Origin: Bordetella parapertussis
Lineage (GTDB): Bacteria > Pseudomonadota > Gammaproteobacteria > Burkholderiales > SG8-39
Direction: 5' to 3'
DNA length: 64,000 nt
NCBI GenBank assembly: GCA_945862265.1
Contig: CAMAXP010000018.1
Location: 18,704-82,703, forward strand
Shown: in pieces, positions 1 to 8,207 of the stretch
How the letters are laid out: each line of letters opens with the position of its first letter
How positions within the stretch are numbered: the stretch's first letter is position 1
The notes under the pieces: generated by a model
Told to the model about the DNA's origin: nothing
What the model saw: the letters and a program-made list of their open reading frames with translations, nothing else
The model's database searches: none
Translations under genes and position numbers: made by a program

Positions 1-1501
1 GGCATTCGGTCGGCGACACGGTGGCGCCGGACCGCGTGATCCGGTTGGCCGCGCACCACGCAAGGAACAGCGGTTCGGTGGGCGCCATCATGAAGTCCGA
101 GTGCAGCGACACCGGGATGCCCGCCCGGGCCATGGAGCCGGCCCGCACGATCTGCCCGGCCCGCTCCGGCCCGAGACCGAGGATCGAGTAGCTGTCGGCC
201 AGCGCGTGGGTGAAGTAAGGGTTGACCGAGGCCACGGCGCCCAGCGCCGCCATGCGCCGCGTCTGCGCGCTGGTGCTGAAGCCCATGTGGTGGAAGGCGA
301 AGCGATGGTCGAAGCGCGGCTTGCGCTCCTGGGCGGCGGCCAGAGCCGCCAGCACCGAATCCATGCCGCCGTCGCCGTTCACGTGCACGTGGATGCCGTA
401 GCCCGCATCCCAGAAGGTGCGCACCCCGTCGGCCACCACGTCCGGCGCCATCATCCATTCGCCTTCGTGTCCGTCCATGTAGCCGGGGGCGTTCATGCGC
501 ATCAGCTGGGAGAACATCGCGCCGTCCGCATAGAGCTTGATCGCCTTCAACGTCTTCATCCGACGGCTGTCGCGCGCGGGCAGCGTTTCCACGAGTTCAA
601 GCACCTTGTCGAACCCGGGATTCTCGGCGGCATTGGGCTTGCGGCCCGAAAGGCGAAAGCCCAGCGCCCCCGCGTGCGGGATGTTGTAGACCCGCATGGG
701 CAGGCCCTTCTGTTCCACCACTGCATCCCACGCGGCGATTTCGTAGTCGATGCCGAGCGACCCGAAGGCCATGTCGCCGGCCGTGGTGATCCCGCCGCGA
801 TGCATGAGCCGCGCCATGCGCTCGAGGCCCGTGTTGAACCACTCCTTCCTGAGGAAATACGGCATCAGCTTGGCCAGCAGCGTCTTGGTACCGATCTCGA
901 AGAAGTGCCCCTCGTCCCAGTTGATCTGCAGGTGCTGCGCAGTCTCGAGGGTCAGCCCGGAAAATTCGAGTGCCTTGGTGTTGGCGAATATTTCGTGGAA
1001 GGAGCGGTGCCAGACGATGAGCGGGCGGTCGGGCGAGATCTCGTCGAGTTCGCTGCGCCGCGGACGGCGGCCATGCGTGCCGTGGTCGAACCCCCACGAG
1101 GCCATCAGTTCCCCATCGCCATGATGCGCCGCGACCGCCGCCCGGATGCGCTCGAACCACGCATCGCGGTCGCGGGCCGCGAGGGCCACCGTGCCATCGG
1201 CCAGCCGCCAGTCTTCGGGCGCAATGATCGCGGTCGGCAGGAGCAGCGCGCCCAGCCACGGGTGCACATGGTTGTCGATCAGCCCGGGCATCAGGACCTT
1301 GTCGGCGAGCCGCTCATCCACCGTGACCTTGCGTCCTTCGCGCCACGGCGCGATGGCAGCCATGTCGCCGACCGCAACGATCCGGTCGCCGCATACGGCC
1401 ACCGCGGTCGCCTCGGGCAGGGAGGCGTCCATCGTGATGATCTTGCGTGCCGGGTAGATCGTCAGCCCATCGCCCGACTTGCCAGTCACAGCATTCGACA
1501 T
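1..1501 (-). CDS. YtcJ-like metal-dependent amidohydrolase, 3' end cut by window edge
   Basis: Amidohydrolase-3 (YtcJ / N-substituted formamide deformylase-like) enzyme, expected to hydrolyse a C-N bond of an amide or cyclic substrate; the substrate is unknown. About 500 residues are visible from an ATG at 1501, and the C-terminus lies beyond base 1. The first metal motif DNHVH follows the usual PGLID strand; further metal-region motifs are HVHVNGDGG and SLHSDF. It diverges from the peptide-binding protein gene at 1544, with only 42 bases between the two starts, so the promoters must overlap. It resembles the amidohydrolase at 3223 in layout (PGL.., HxH, HxNGD, HSD), suggesting paralogues. 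No signal peptide is seen, so it is probably cytoplasmic. The family call is firm; the substrate is not. Confidence 0.85.
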   Translation of the reverse strand, partial: MSNAVTGKSGDGLTIYPARKIITMDASLPEATAVAVCGDRIVAVGDMAAIAPWREGRKVTVDERLADKVLMPGLIDNHVHPWLGALLLPTAIIAPEDWRLADGTVALAARDRDAWFERIRAAVAAHHGDGELMASWGFDHGTHGRRPRRSELDEISPDRPLIVWHRSFHEIFANTKALEFSGLTLETAQHLQINWDEGHFFEIGTKTLLAKLMPYFLRKEWFNTGLERMARLMHRGGITTAGDMAFGSLGIDYEIAAWDAVVEQKGLPMRVYNIPHAGALGFRLSGRKPNAAENPGFDKVLELVETLPARDSRRMKTLKAIKLYADGAMFSQLMRMNAPGYMDGHEGEWMMAPDVVADGVRTFWDAGYGIHVHVNGDGGMDSVLAALAAAQERKPRFDHRFAFHHMGFSTSAQTRRMAALGAVASVNPYFTHALADSYSILGLGPERAGQIVRAGSMARAGIPVSLHSDFMMAPTEPLFLAWCAANRITRSGATVSPTEC

Positions 1502-1543
1502 GAGTTTCAACTCCGCAGGTCCATGCGCCCGGAGGGGTACGCT

Positions 1544-3163
1544 ATGATGCAGAGCATACCTTTCACCCGGAGCCTCGCCATGAGAATGCGTACAACATTG
1601 CGGAACATCGCGCTGGCCTGGAGCGCGCTTTCGATCGTTGCGTTTCCGTCCGCGTCAACCGCGCAAAGCCGCGCCGAAACCCTGATCGTGGGCGGCAGCC
1701 AGAGCCCGCGCCACCTCAACCCGGCGGTGCAGTCCGGCGTGGCCACCATGATGCCGGGCGCGCAGATCTTCGCCAGCCCGCTGCGCTTCGACGAGAAATG
1801 GCAGCCGCAGCCCTACCTCGCGCAGAGCTGGAGCTTCCAGGACGACGGCAAGTCGCTGCTGCTGAAACTCGCGCCGAACGCGACGTTCCACGACGGCAAG
1901 CCGATCACCTCCGAGGACGTGGCCTTCTCGATCATGACCGCGAAGGCGTTCCATCCCTTCCAGTCGATGTTCGGCCCGGTCGAACGCGTCGACACCCCCT
2001 CGCCCACCGTCGCGATCATCCGCATGAAGGATCCGCATCCGGCGATCCTGCTGGCGATGTCGCCCGCGTTCTGCCCGATCCTGCCCAAGCACATCTACGG
2101 CGACGGCCAGGATGTGCGCTCGCATCCGCGCAACCTGAACCCGGTCGGATCGGGGCCGTTCAAGTTCGTCGAGTTCAAGCCGGGCGAACACATCATCCTC
2201 GAGCGCAACGACAAGTTCTTCATGCCCGGACACCCGAAGTTCGCGAAGCTGATCTTCCGCCTCTACAAGGACCCAACGGCCATCACGCTGGCCCTCGAAA
2301 GGAAGGACATCGACATGTTCCCCTTCGTGAGCAACATCACCGAAGTGCTGCGCCTGCAGAAGCTGCCGAACGTGAATATCGAGCGCCGCGGCGGCGAGGC
2401 GATCGGCCCTCTCGGCTGGGTGGCGTTCAACCTGAAGAAGAAGCCGCTCGACGACGTGCGGGTGCGCCAGGCCATCGCCTACGCGATCGACCGCGAGTTC
2501 ATCACGAAGAAGCTGCACGCCGGCCTGACAAAAGTCGCCACCGGCCCCATTGCGCCGGGGAGCCCCTTCTACTCGGCCGACGTGGAGCCCTACAAGCTGA
2601 ACCTCGACAAGGCGAACAAGCTGCTCGACGAGGCCGGCCTCAAGCGCGGCGCGGACGGCATGCGCTTTGCCCTCACGCTCGACATCCAGCCGGGCAGCCC
2701 GGACAACTACGCCAACATCGCCGAGTACCTCAAGCCCCAGCTGAAGAAGGTCGGCATCAACATCACCCTGCGCCTGTCCCCCGACTTCAGCACCTGGGCC
2801 AAGCGCGTGGGCGGGCACGACTTCGAGGCTTCAATGGACGCCTCCTTCAATTACGGGGACCCGGTGATCGGCGTGCATCGCACCTACCTGTCGAGCAACA
2901 TCAAGCCCGGCGTGGTCTGGTCCAACACGCAGAGCTACGTGAGCCCCAAGGTGGACGACCTGCTCGCGCGCGCCACGACCGAAAAGAACCTCGACAAGAG
3001 GAAGACGCTGTATGCGGAGTTCCAGCGCACCGTGGTCAGCGACGCACCGGTCACGTACACACACGTATGGTCGGTGGTCACGGCGGCGGACAAGTCGCTG
3101 AAGAACCTGCCCATCGGAATCTGGGGAACACTCGCGCCGTACGACGAAGTCGAGCGGAAGTAA
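1544..3163 (+). CDS. ABC transporter periplasmic binding protein, peptide/nickel (SBP_bac_5) family
   Basis: Family 5 extracellular solute-binding protein of about 539 residues, usual length for oligopeptide/dipeptide binding proteins. The start at 1544 is chosen because a GGAGGGG ribosome site lies at 1531-1537; the open frame continues upstream without meaning. A hydrophobic N-terminal stretch ending in an Ala-Ser-Thr-Ala-Gln region around residue 40 looks like a Sec signal peptide. Family landmarks are LAQSWSFQDDGKS and DGKPITSEDVAFS in the N-terminal lobe and VRQAIAYAIDRE in the second lobe. It lies between two amidohydrolases, so it may deliver their substrate (inference). No permease or ATPase gene of this transporter is in the window. 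Confidence 0.9.
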   Translation: MMQSIPFTRSLAMRMRTTLRNIALAWSALSIVAFPSASTAQSRAETLIVGGSQSPRHLNPAVQSGVATMMPGAQIFASPLRFDEKWQPQPYLAQSWSFQDDGKSLLLKLAPNATFHDGKPITSEDVAFSIMTAKAFHPFQSMFGPVERVDTPSPTVAIIRMKDPHPAILLAMSPAFCPILPKHIYGDGQDVRSHPRNLNPVGSGPFKFVEFKPGEHIILERNDKFFMPGHPKFAKLIFRLYKDPTAITLALERKDIDMFPFVSNITEVLRLQKLPNVNIERRGGEAIGPLGWVAFNLKKKPLDDVRVRQAIAYAIDREFITKKLHAGLTKVATGPIAPGSPFYSADVEPYKLNLDKANKLLDEAGLKRGADGMRFALTLDIQPGSPDNYANIAEYLKPQLKKVGINITLRLSPDFSTWAKRVGGHDFEASMDASFNYGDPVIGVHRTYLSSNIKPGVVWSNTQSYVSPKVDDLLARATTEKNLDKRKTLYAEFQRTVVSDAPVTYTHVWSVVTAADKSLKNLPIGIWGTLAPYDEVERK

Positions 3164-3222
3164 GGCCTGCGCCCTCTCCCCTGCTGCTGTGACCGGACTG
3201 ACCAACCCATGAACAGGCCCCA

Positions 3223-4863
3223 ATGACGACCATCTACCGCGCCCGGCGCATCCTCACGATGAACCCCAGCCGCCCCGAGGCGACGCACGTCGCCGTCCGC
3301 GACGGCCGCATCCTCGGTGTGGGCACGCTCGACGAACTGAAGGGCTGGGGCGACTACACGCTCGACGAGCGCTTCGCGGACAAGGTGCTGATGCCCGGCC
3401 TCGTCGAAGGCCACAGCCACACCATGGAGGGCACCTTCTGGCGCTACGCCTACGTGGGCTACTTCGACCGCACCGATCCCGACGGCCGCGTATGGCCCGG
3501 CGTTGGTTCGATCGATGCCGTGGTGGAAAGGCTCAAGGAGGCCGGCGCAAAGCTTGCCGACCCGAAGGCGCCGATCGCCGGCTGGTCGCTCGACCCGATC
3601 TATTTCGGCGCGCGCCGCTGCACCCGGCAAGACCTCGACCGTGTCTCCACCACGCGGGCCATCGGCGTGCTCCACGCAAGCGGCCACATCATGAACGTCA
3701 ACAGCAAGGCGCTCGAACTGGCCGGGCTGCTGCGCAAAGGCGTGGACCATCCCGGCATCCCGCTCGGCGAAGACGGCCTCCCGACGGGCGAAATGAAAGG
3801 CCCGGAAGCCATGATGCCGGTCGGGCCGCACGTGGGGTTCGACCGCGACATCCTCGCCTGCGACGAGCTCGGCCTGCGCTACTTCGCAAAGCTCTGCGTG
3901 CGCAAGGGCGTAACCACCGCTGCGGACCTCGCCAGCCTGCTGCCGCAGGACGCCGTGACCATGATGCAGCGCGTGACCGGCGAAGAGGATTTTCCGGTGC
4001 GCGTGGTTTCGCTGCGGCGGATGCTCAACCTCGCGCCCAAGGACCTGATCCCGCGCGCGCAAGCGCTGCAGGCCGCGAGCACCGACCGCCTGCGCATGGG
4101 CATCATCAAGATCGTCGTGGACGGCTCGATCCAGGGCTTCTCCGCGCGCCTCGCCTGGCCGGGCTACTACAACGGTGCACCCAACGGCCTGTGGTACGTG
4201 ACGCCGGAGGAACTGCGCGCAGCATTGGCGCTCGCGCTCGAAAACAACGTGCAGATCCACACGCACACGAACGGCGACGAAGCCACCGAACTCGTGCTCG
4301 ACTGCCTCGAGGAAGCGCTGGCGAAGCACCCCGCGCGGGACCACCGCTTCACGATCCAGCACGGCCAGCTCGCCACTGCCGCGCAGTTCCGGCGCATGAA
4401 GGCGCTCGGCATGTGCGTGAACCTGTTCCCCAATCACCACTTCTACTGGGGCGACCAGCACTACGCGACGACAGTGGGGCCGGAACGTGCCGAGCGCATG
4501 AATGCCTGCGCCACCGCGCTCGCGACCGGCGTGCCGCTTGCGATCCACTCCGATGCCCCCGTCACCCCGCTCGGCCCGTTGTTCACCGCGTGGTGCGCAG
4601 TCAACCGCCGCACCGCCAGCGGCCGGACCCTGGGCAGCGAAGAAAAAATCGGGGTCGGAGTCGCATTACGCACGATCACGCTCGGCGCGGCCTACACGCT
4701 CAAGCTCGACGGAGAAATCGGTTCCATCGAGTCCGGAAAACGCGCGGACTTCGCGGTGCTCGAAGACGATCCGCTCGAAATCGGTGCCGAGCGCCTGAAG
4801 GACGTCCGGATCTGGGGCACCGTCCAGGGCGGGCGCATCTTCGAGGCCCCGCCCGCCCCCTGA
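3223..4863 (+). CDS. YtcJ-like metal-dependent amidohydrolase
   Basis: Complete 546-residue amidohydrolase-3 protein, normal length for YtcJ-like enzymes. The N-terminal strand YRARRILTMNPSRPEA leads to the first metal motif in MPGLVEGHSH; later come IHTHTNGDEA, IQHGQLAT and IHSDAPVTPLGPLF, giving the metal-binding His/Asp set of a TIM-barrel hydrolase. A C-terminal beta-sandwich segment (IESGKRADFAVLEDDP) closes the fold. No signal peptide. It lies 59 bases behind the peptide-type binding protein and overlaps the CobW gene by one base (TGATG), so the three genes probably form one operon. Likely reaction: hydrolysis of an amide, lactam or formamide. Substrate unknown. Confidence 0.88.
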   Translation: MTTIYRARRILTMNPSRPEATHVAVRDGRILGVGTLDELKGWGDYTLDERFADKVLMPGLVEGHSHTMEGTFWRYAYVGYFDRTDPDGRVWPGVGSIDAVVERLKEAGAKLADPKAPIAGWSLDPIYFGARRCTRQDLDRVSTTRAIGVLHASGHIMNVNSKALELAGLLRKGVDHPGIPLGEDGLPTGEMKGPEAMMPVGPHVGFDRDILACDELGLRYFAKLCVRKGVTTAADLASLLPQDAVTMMQRVTGEEDFPVRVVSLRRMLNLAPKDLIPRAQALQAASTDRLRMGIIKIVVDGSIQGFSARLAWPGYYNGAPNGLWYVTPEELRAALALALENNVQIHTHTNGDEATELVLDCLEEALAKHPARDHRFTIQHGQLATAAQFRRMKALGMCVNLFPNHHFYWGDQHYATTVGPERAERMNACATALATGVPLAIHSDAPVTPLGPLFTAWCAVNRRTASGRTLGSEEKIGVGVALRTITLGAAYTLKLDGEIGSIESGKRADFAVLEDDPLEIGAERLKDVRIWGTVQGGRIFEAPPAP

Positions 4864-5795
4864 TGTCCCGCACGCCCGTCACCGTTGTCGGCGGATACCT
4901 CGGCGCCGGCAAGACCACGCTGGTCAACCACCTGCTGCGCAACGCCAACGGCCTGCGCCTCGCGGTGCTGGTCAACGACTTCGGCACGCTGCCGATCGAC
5001 GCCGACCTGATCGAGGCGCAGTCGGGCAACCTCATCAGCATCGCCGGCGGATGCATCTGCTGCTCTTTCGGCAGCGACCTCATGGGCGCGCTGATGGAAC
5101 TCGCGCAGAGGGACCCGCCCCCCGACCACGTGCTGCTCGAAACCAGCGGCGTCGCCATGCCTGGCGTCGTGGCGCGGTCCGCCGCGTTGCTGCCGGCGTT
5201 CTCCATCGACAGCGTCGTCGTGCTGGCGGACGCCGAGACCGTGCGCGCCCGCGCCGCAGATCGCTACATGGGCGACACCATCACGCGGCAGTTGCACGAG
5301 GCCGACCTTGTGATCCTCAACAAGGCAGACCTCGTCAGCGCCGGGGCAATGCAGCTATTGCATCAGTGGATGGCGCACACGGCGCCGCGCGCGGCGCTGG
5401 TCGAAGCCGCGCGGGGCGAAGTGCCGGCCGCGTTGATCTTTGGCCGCGGGCACACGCCCCCAGCCTCGGGCACGCTGTCTTCGGGTTCGATCCGGCCTGC
5501 CGAGGATGCCGCCGGCCGCTACGAAAGCGCGAGTTTCTCGCCCGCCACAGCGGTGCAGGTCGAATCGCTCGCCCGCGCCCTGGCGCAAGCGGAGTGCGGC
5601 TTGCTGCGCGCCAAGGGCGTGCTGCGGGATGTGGACGGCTCGCTGAAAACGCTGCACGTGGTCGGCGCGCGGTTCGAGGTCACGCCGTTCTCGGGGGACG
5701 GCGACGCTGTCACGGGGGTCGCTTGTATCGGCCTGCGCGGACGCGTCAACCGCGCCGCAATCGAACATGCCTTGGCGCGATCAGCGAGCCTCTGA
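4863..5795 (+). CDS. CobW/COG0523 family GTPase (putative metallochaperone)
   Basis: 310-residue COG0523 GTPase. The P-loop GYLGAGKT is at residues 11-18, the metal-binding CxCC motif (GGCICC) at about 62-67, and a guanine-specificity NKAD motif follows near the middle. The C-terminal CobW domain is shorter than in many relatives. Members of this family deliver Zn, Co or Fe to client enzymes at the cost of GTP. Its start codon overlaps the stop of the upstream amidohydrolase (TGATG), which implies translational coupling; the simplest reading is that it loads metal into that amidohydrolase. Cytoplasmic. The family is certain and the client is inferred from position. Confidence 0.88.
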   Translation: MSRTPVTVVGGYLGAGKTTLVNHLLRNANGLRLAVLVNDFGTLPIDADLIEAQSGNLISIAGGCICCSFGSDLMGALMELAQRDPPPDHVLLETSGVAMPGVVARSAALLPAFSIDSVVVLADAETVRARAADRYMGDTITRQLHEADLVILNKADLVSAGAMQLLHQWMAHTAPRAALVEAARGEVPAALIFGRGHTPPASGTLSSGSIRPAEDAAGRYESASFSPATAVQVESLARALAQAECGLLRAKGVLRDVDGSLKTLHVVGARFEVTPFSGDGDAVTGVACIGLRGRVNRAAIEHALARSASL

Positions 5796-5846
5796 TTACT
5801 GCCACTTTTTGGCATAAGTCCGCACCAGGAGCCGGTCTCCAGCCAA

Positions 5847-5861
5847 ATTGTTGCCAACAAT
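5847..5861. promoter_or_regulatory. Perfect inverted repeat, GntR-operator-like
   Basis: ATTGTTG-C-CAACAAT, a perfect 7-base-arm palindrome. It resembles operators bound by FadR-type GntR regulators (TTGT..ACAA). It lies, unusually, between two convergent genes (cobW-like and the CoA-transferase), and no GntR regulator is in the window. A short TGCCA/TGGCA stem at 5800-5814 precedes it and could be part of a weak terminator. Confidence 0.3.
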
Positions 5862-5873
5862 CAGCGCCCCTCT

Positions 5874-7073
5874 TCAGGGCTCGGCAATCGCGCCTGCGCT
5901 GAGCAGGGCCTCGATGCGTTCGGTGGAATAGCCCAGCGTATCCGCCAGCACTGCGCGGGTGTCCTCTCCCGCACGGTACGGCGCGGCGCCGCGCGCATGG
6001 ACCGCACTGCCGTCGACGTGGAACGGCGAGGAGGTCACGCGGACCTCGCCGCGCGCCGGATGCGGGATCGTCGTAAACGCTTCGCGCTCGGCCATGTGCG
6101 GATGGGCCAGCACGTCCTCCATCGCATCCACCGGTGCGCAGGGCACGCGTGCGGCGGTCAGCGCCTTCATTGCGACCTCGCGCGATTCGAATTTCTCCAA
6201 CCAGTTGCAGATCACCTGGCGCAGCGCGACCCAGTGGTCGCGTCGTCCCTGCGAAGTGGCAAAGCGCACGTCGTCGCCGGGCCCGTCCGTCCCCATCGCG
6301 GCCCGCAGCCGGTCCCAGGTCGGCCCGCCGCCGATGAACTGCACGGCAAGCGACTGCCCCTTGAGCGCGTGGATGATCATGCCGGGCCGCGGCCCCTTGG
6401 TGATTTCGCCGTCGTTGATCGCAGCGGCAATCCCGATGTCCTCGGCCGCCCACAGCGTCTGCAGCATTGAAATGTCGAGGTAGGCGCCCTGCCCGGTGCG
6501 CTGCCGCCGGTTGACGGCCGCGACGACGAGGCCGAAGGCGTGCACTCCCGCAAGCGCATCGGCCGACTGCATGTAGGCCACGCGCGGCTCGGGTGAGCCC
6601 TGCCGGTCGAGGTCCATCGCGCCGGAGGCGGCGTTGATGAGGTGCGCGAAAGCCGGCCGGTCCCGCAGCGGGCCGGTCTGCCCGTAGCCGGAGATCGAGC
6701 AGTACACAATGGACGGGTTCGCCGCCGACACCGCGGCATGGTCGAGCCCGTGCCTCGCCATCACGCCGGGCACGAAATTCTCGACCAGCACGTCGACCTT
6801 GCGGGCGAGGTCCAGCACCACGCCCTTGGCTTGCGGGTGGGCGAGGTCGATCGCGACGCTTTCCTTGCCCGCGTTGAAGCGGATGAAGTAGCTGCTCTGG
6901 TCCTTGCGCCCTGCTTCCAGCTGCATGTAGAAAGCGCGCGTGTCGTCGCCATCGACCGGCCGCTCGACCTTGATGACCCGCGCGCCGAGGTCGGCCATGA
7001 GGCGCGTGCAGTACGGGCCGGCAAGGACCCGGGTGAAGTCTAGGACGGTCAGGCCGTCCAGCAGCCCCTGCAC
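5874..7073 (-). CDS. Class III (CaiB/BaiF) CoA-transferase
   Basis: 399 residues, typical for family III CoA-transferases, which move CoA between carboxylic acids through an enzyme-bound aspartyl-CoA thioester. N-terminal signature LTVLDFTRVLAGPYCTRLMADLGA with the following IKVERPVDGD is classical. The likely catalytic Asp lies in QSADALAGVHA, in the position occupied by Asp169 of formyl-CoA transferase. The start is GTG at 7073, two bases after the stop of the M24 gene, so both belong to the reverse operon that also holds the Bug protein at 8208. That combination (binding protein, hydrolase-fold enzyme, CoA-transferase) is common for uptake and activation of an organic acid in Burkholderiales. 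Substrate unknown. Confidence 0.9.
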   Translation of the reverse strand: MQGLLDGLTVLDFTRVLAGPYCTRLMADLGARVIKVERPVDGDDTRAFYMQLEAGRKDQSSYFIRFNAGKESVAIDLAHPQAKGVVLDLARKVDVLVENFVPGVMARHGLDHAAVSAANPSIVYCSISGYGQTGPLRDRPAFAHLINAASGAMDLDRQGSPEPRVAYMQSADALAGVHAFGLVVAAVNRRQRTGQGAYLDISMLQTLWAAEDIGIAAAINDGEITKGPRPGMIIHALKGQSLAVQFIGGGPTWDRLRAAMGTDGPGDDVRFATSQGRRDHWVALRQVICNWLEKFESREVAMKALTAARVPCAPVDAMEDVLAHPHMAEREAFTTIPHPARGEVRVTSSPFHVDGSAVHARGAAPYRAGEDTRAVLADTLGYSTERIEALLSAGAIAEP

Positions 7074-7075
7074 GC

Positions 7076-8206
7076 CTATCCCGCCACGAAGGGTTCGTCA
7101 GTGCTGAACTTCGGCGACAGCATCAGCGGCGCGCCGTCGGTCACCAGCACCATGTCCTGCAGGTGCCAGAAGTTCACGTGCGGCTCCAGCGCGAGTACCA
7201 TGCCCTCCTCGAGCACCAGCTCGCTCTTCCTGCGCAGGATCGGCTCCTGCTGGTGCCACCACGCGCCGACGCCGTGGCCGATCAGCATGTAGTGGTCGGG
7301 CCAGCCCACCGCGCCGTAGTCGTTCATCGTCGCCTGCCAGAGGTCGTGCACGCGCGCCCCGGGGCGGCAACGGTCGAGGCACTTGCGGTGGATCTCGAGG
7401 TTGATCGCGTAGTCGCGCTTCTGTGCCGCCGTCGGCTCGCCCATGATGACGGTGCGCGACTGGTGCCCCGGGTAGCTCTGCAGGTAGCCCACGTAATCGG
7501 TGCGGATGGCGTCGCCCTTTTCGAGGACGAAATCGCTCTCGCCCGCGTAGGGAATCGTGTTCTTGTGCGAGTTCAGGATCCCGTGCGCCCATTCGAACCC
7601 GAGGCGCAGGCACGTGCCCATCATGTCGGCGTGGATCTTGCGCTCGGTGTCGCCGAAGCGGATGCGCTTGAACGTTTCGAGGTAGGCGTCGTCGAGCAGG
7701 TCCGCCGCGCGACGGATCATCTGCACTTCGTCGTCGGTCTTGACCCAGCGCACGCGGTCCATGAGCGCCGTGCACTCCACCATCTTCAGGCCCGGCAGCG
7801 CCTTCTGGATTTCGTCCCAGTGCGCGGCGCTGAAGTAGTCGCGCTCGAAGCCGACTTTCGCGGACGCGAATCCCGCTTCCCGGATCACATCCGCAAGCTT
7901 GGCCTGAGGCGAATCGACGTAGGCCTCGTACAACACGACCTTCTCCACCCAGCCGTCGCGCTCGGCAAGGCCCGCGGCAGTCTTGTTCGAGAGGATCACC
8001 GGCTTGCCGTGGCGCGGCCACAGCAGCACCACCGGGCGGGTGGAGTCGGTGAGATCCATGTGCCGCTGCAGCGTGCCTGGATAAACGACGCCCGACAGGT
8101 AGGTGAAGTTCTGGCCCGAACGCAGCACCAGCGCGTCGAGGCCTGCTTCGTCCATGAAGGTATTGAGCCGCGCGATGTTCGCGGTAATCTGGCGATTGGC
8201 TTTCAT
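7076..8206 (-). CDS. M24 family (pita-bread fold) peptidase/creatinase-like protein
   Basis: 376-residue protein with the creatinase N-terminal domain (residues 1 to about 150) and the aminopeptidase P/creatinase catalytic domain. The conserved His is seen in IGHGVGAWWHQQEP and a Glu in LALEPH. However, the second metal Asp of M24 peptidases appears replaced (SYPGHQSRT) and the final Glu region reads LQDMVLV, so the dinuclear metal site is probably incomplete. That points to a non-metallo, creatinase-like hydrolase rather than a true Xaa-Pro peptidase (inference). It lies one base from the Bug gene and two from the CoA-transferase in one operon. Confidence 0.8.
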   Translation of the reverse strand: MKANRQITANIARLNTFMDEAGLDALVLRSGQNFTYLSGVVYPGTLQRHMDLTDSTRPVVLLWPRHGKPVILSNKTAAGLAERDGWVEKVVLYEAYVDSPQAKLADVIREAGFASAKVGFERDYFSAAHWDEIQKALPGLKMVECTALMDRVRWVKTDDEVQMIRRAADLLDDAYLETFKRIRFGDTERKIHADMMGTCLRLGFEWAHGILNSHKNTIPYAGESDFVLEKGDAIRTDYVGYLQSYPGHQSRTVIMGEPTAAQKRDYAINLEIHRKCLDRCRPGARVHDLWQATMNDYGAVGWPDHYMLIGHGVGAWWHQQEPILRRKSELVLEEGMVLALEPHVNFWHLQDMVLVTDGAPLMLSPKFSTDEPFVAG

Positions 8207-8207
8207 G

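Noticed and set aside
101..1543. Long open frame running in phase into the peptide-type binding protein
   Set aside because: It is antisense to the amidohydrolase gene, has a His/Arg-rich shadow composition, and the ribosome site and signal peptide place the true start at 1544.
3492..4862. Long open frame in phase upstream of the CobW gene
   Set aside because: It overlaps the amidohydrolase on the same strand, with Arg/Pro-rich shadow composition. The CobW domain begins at the ATG at 4863.
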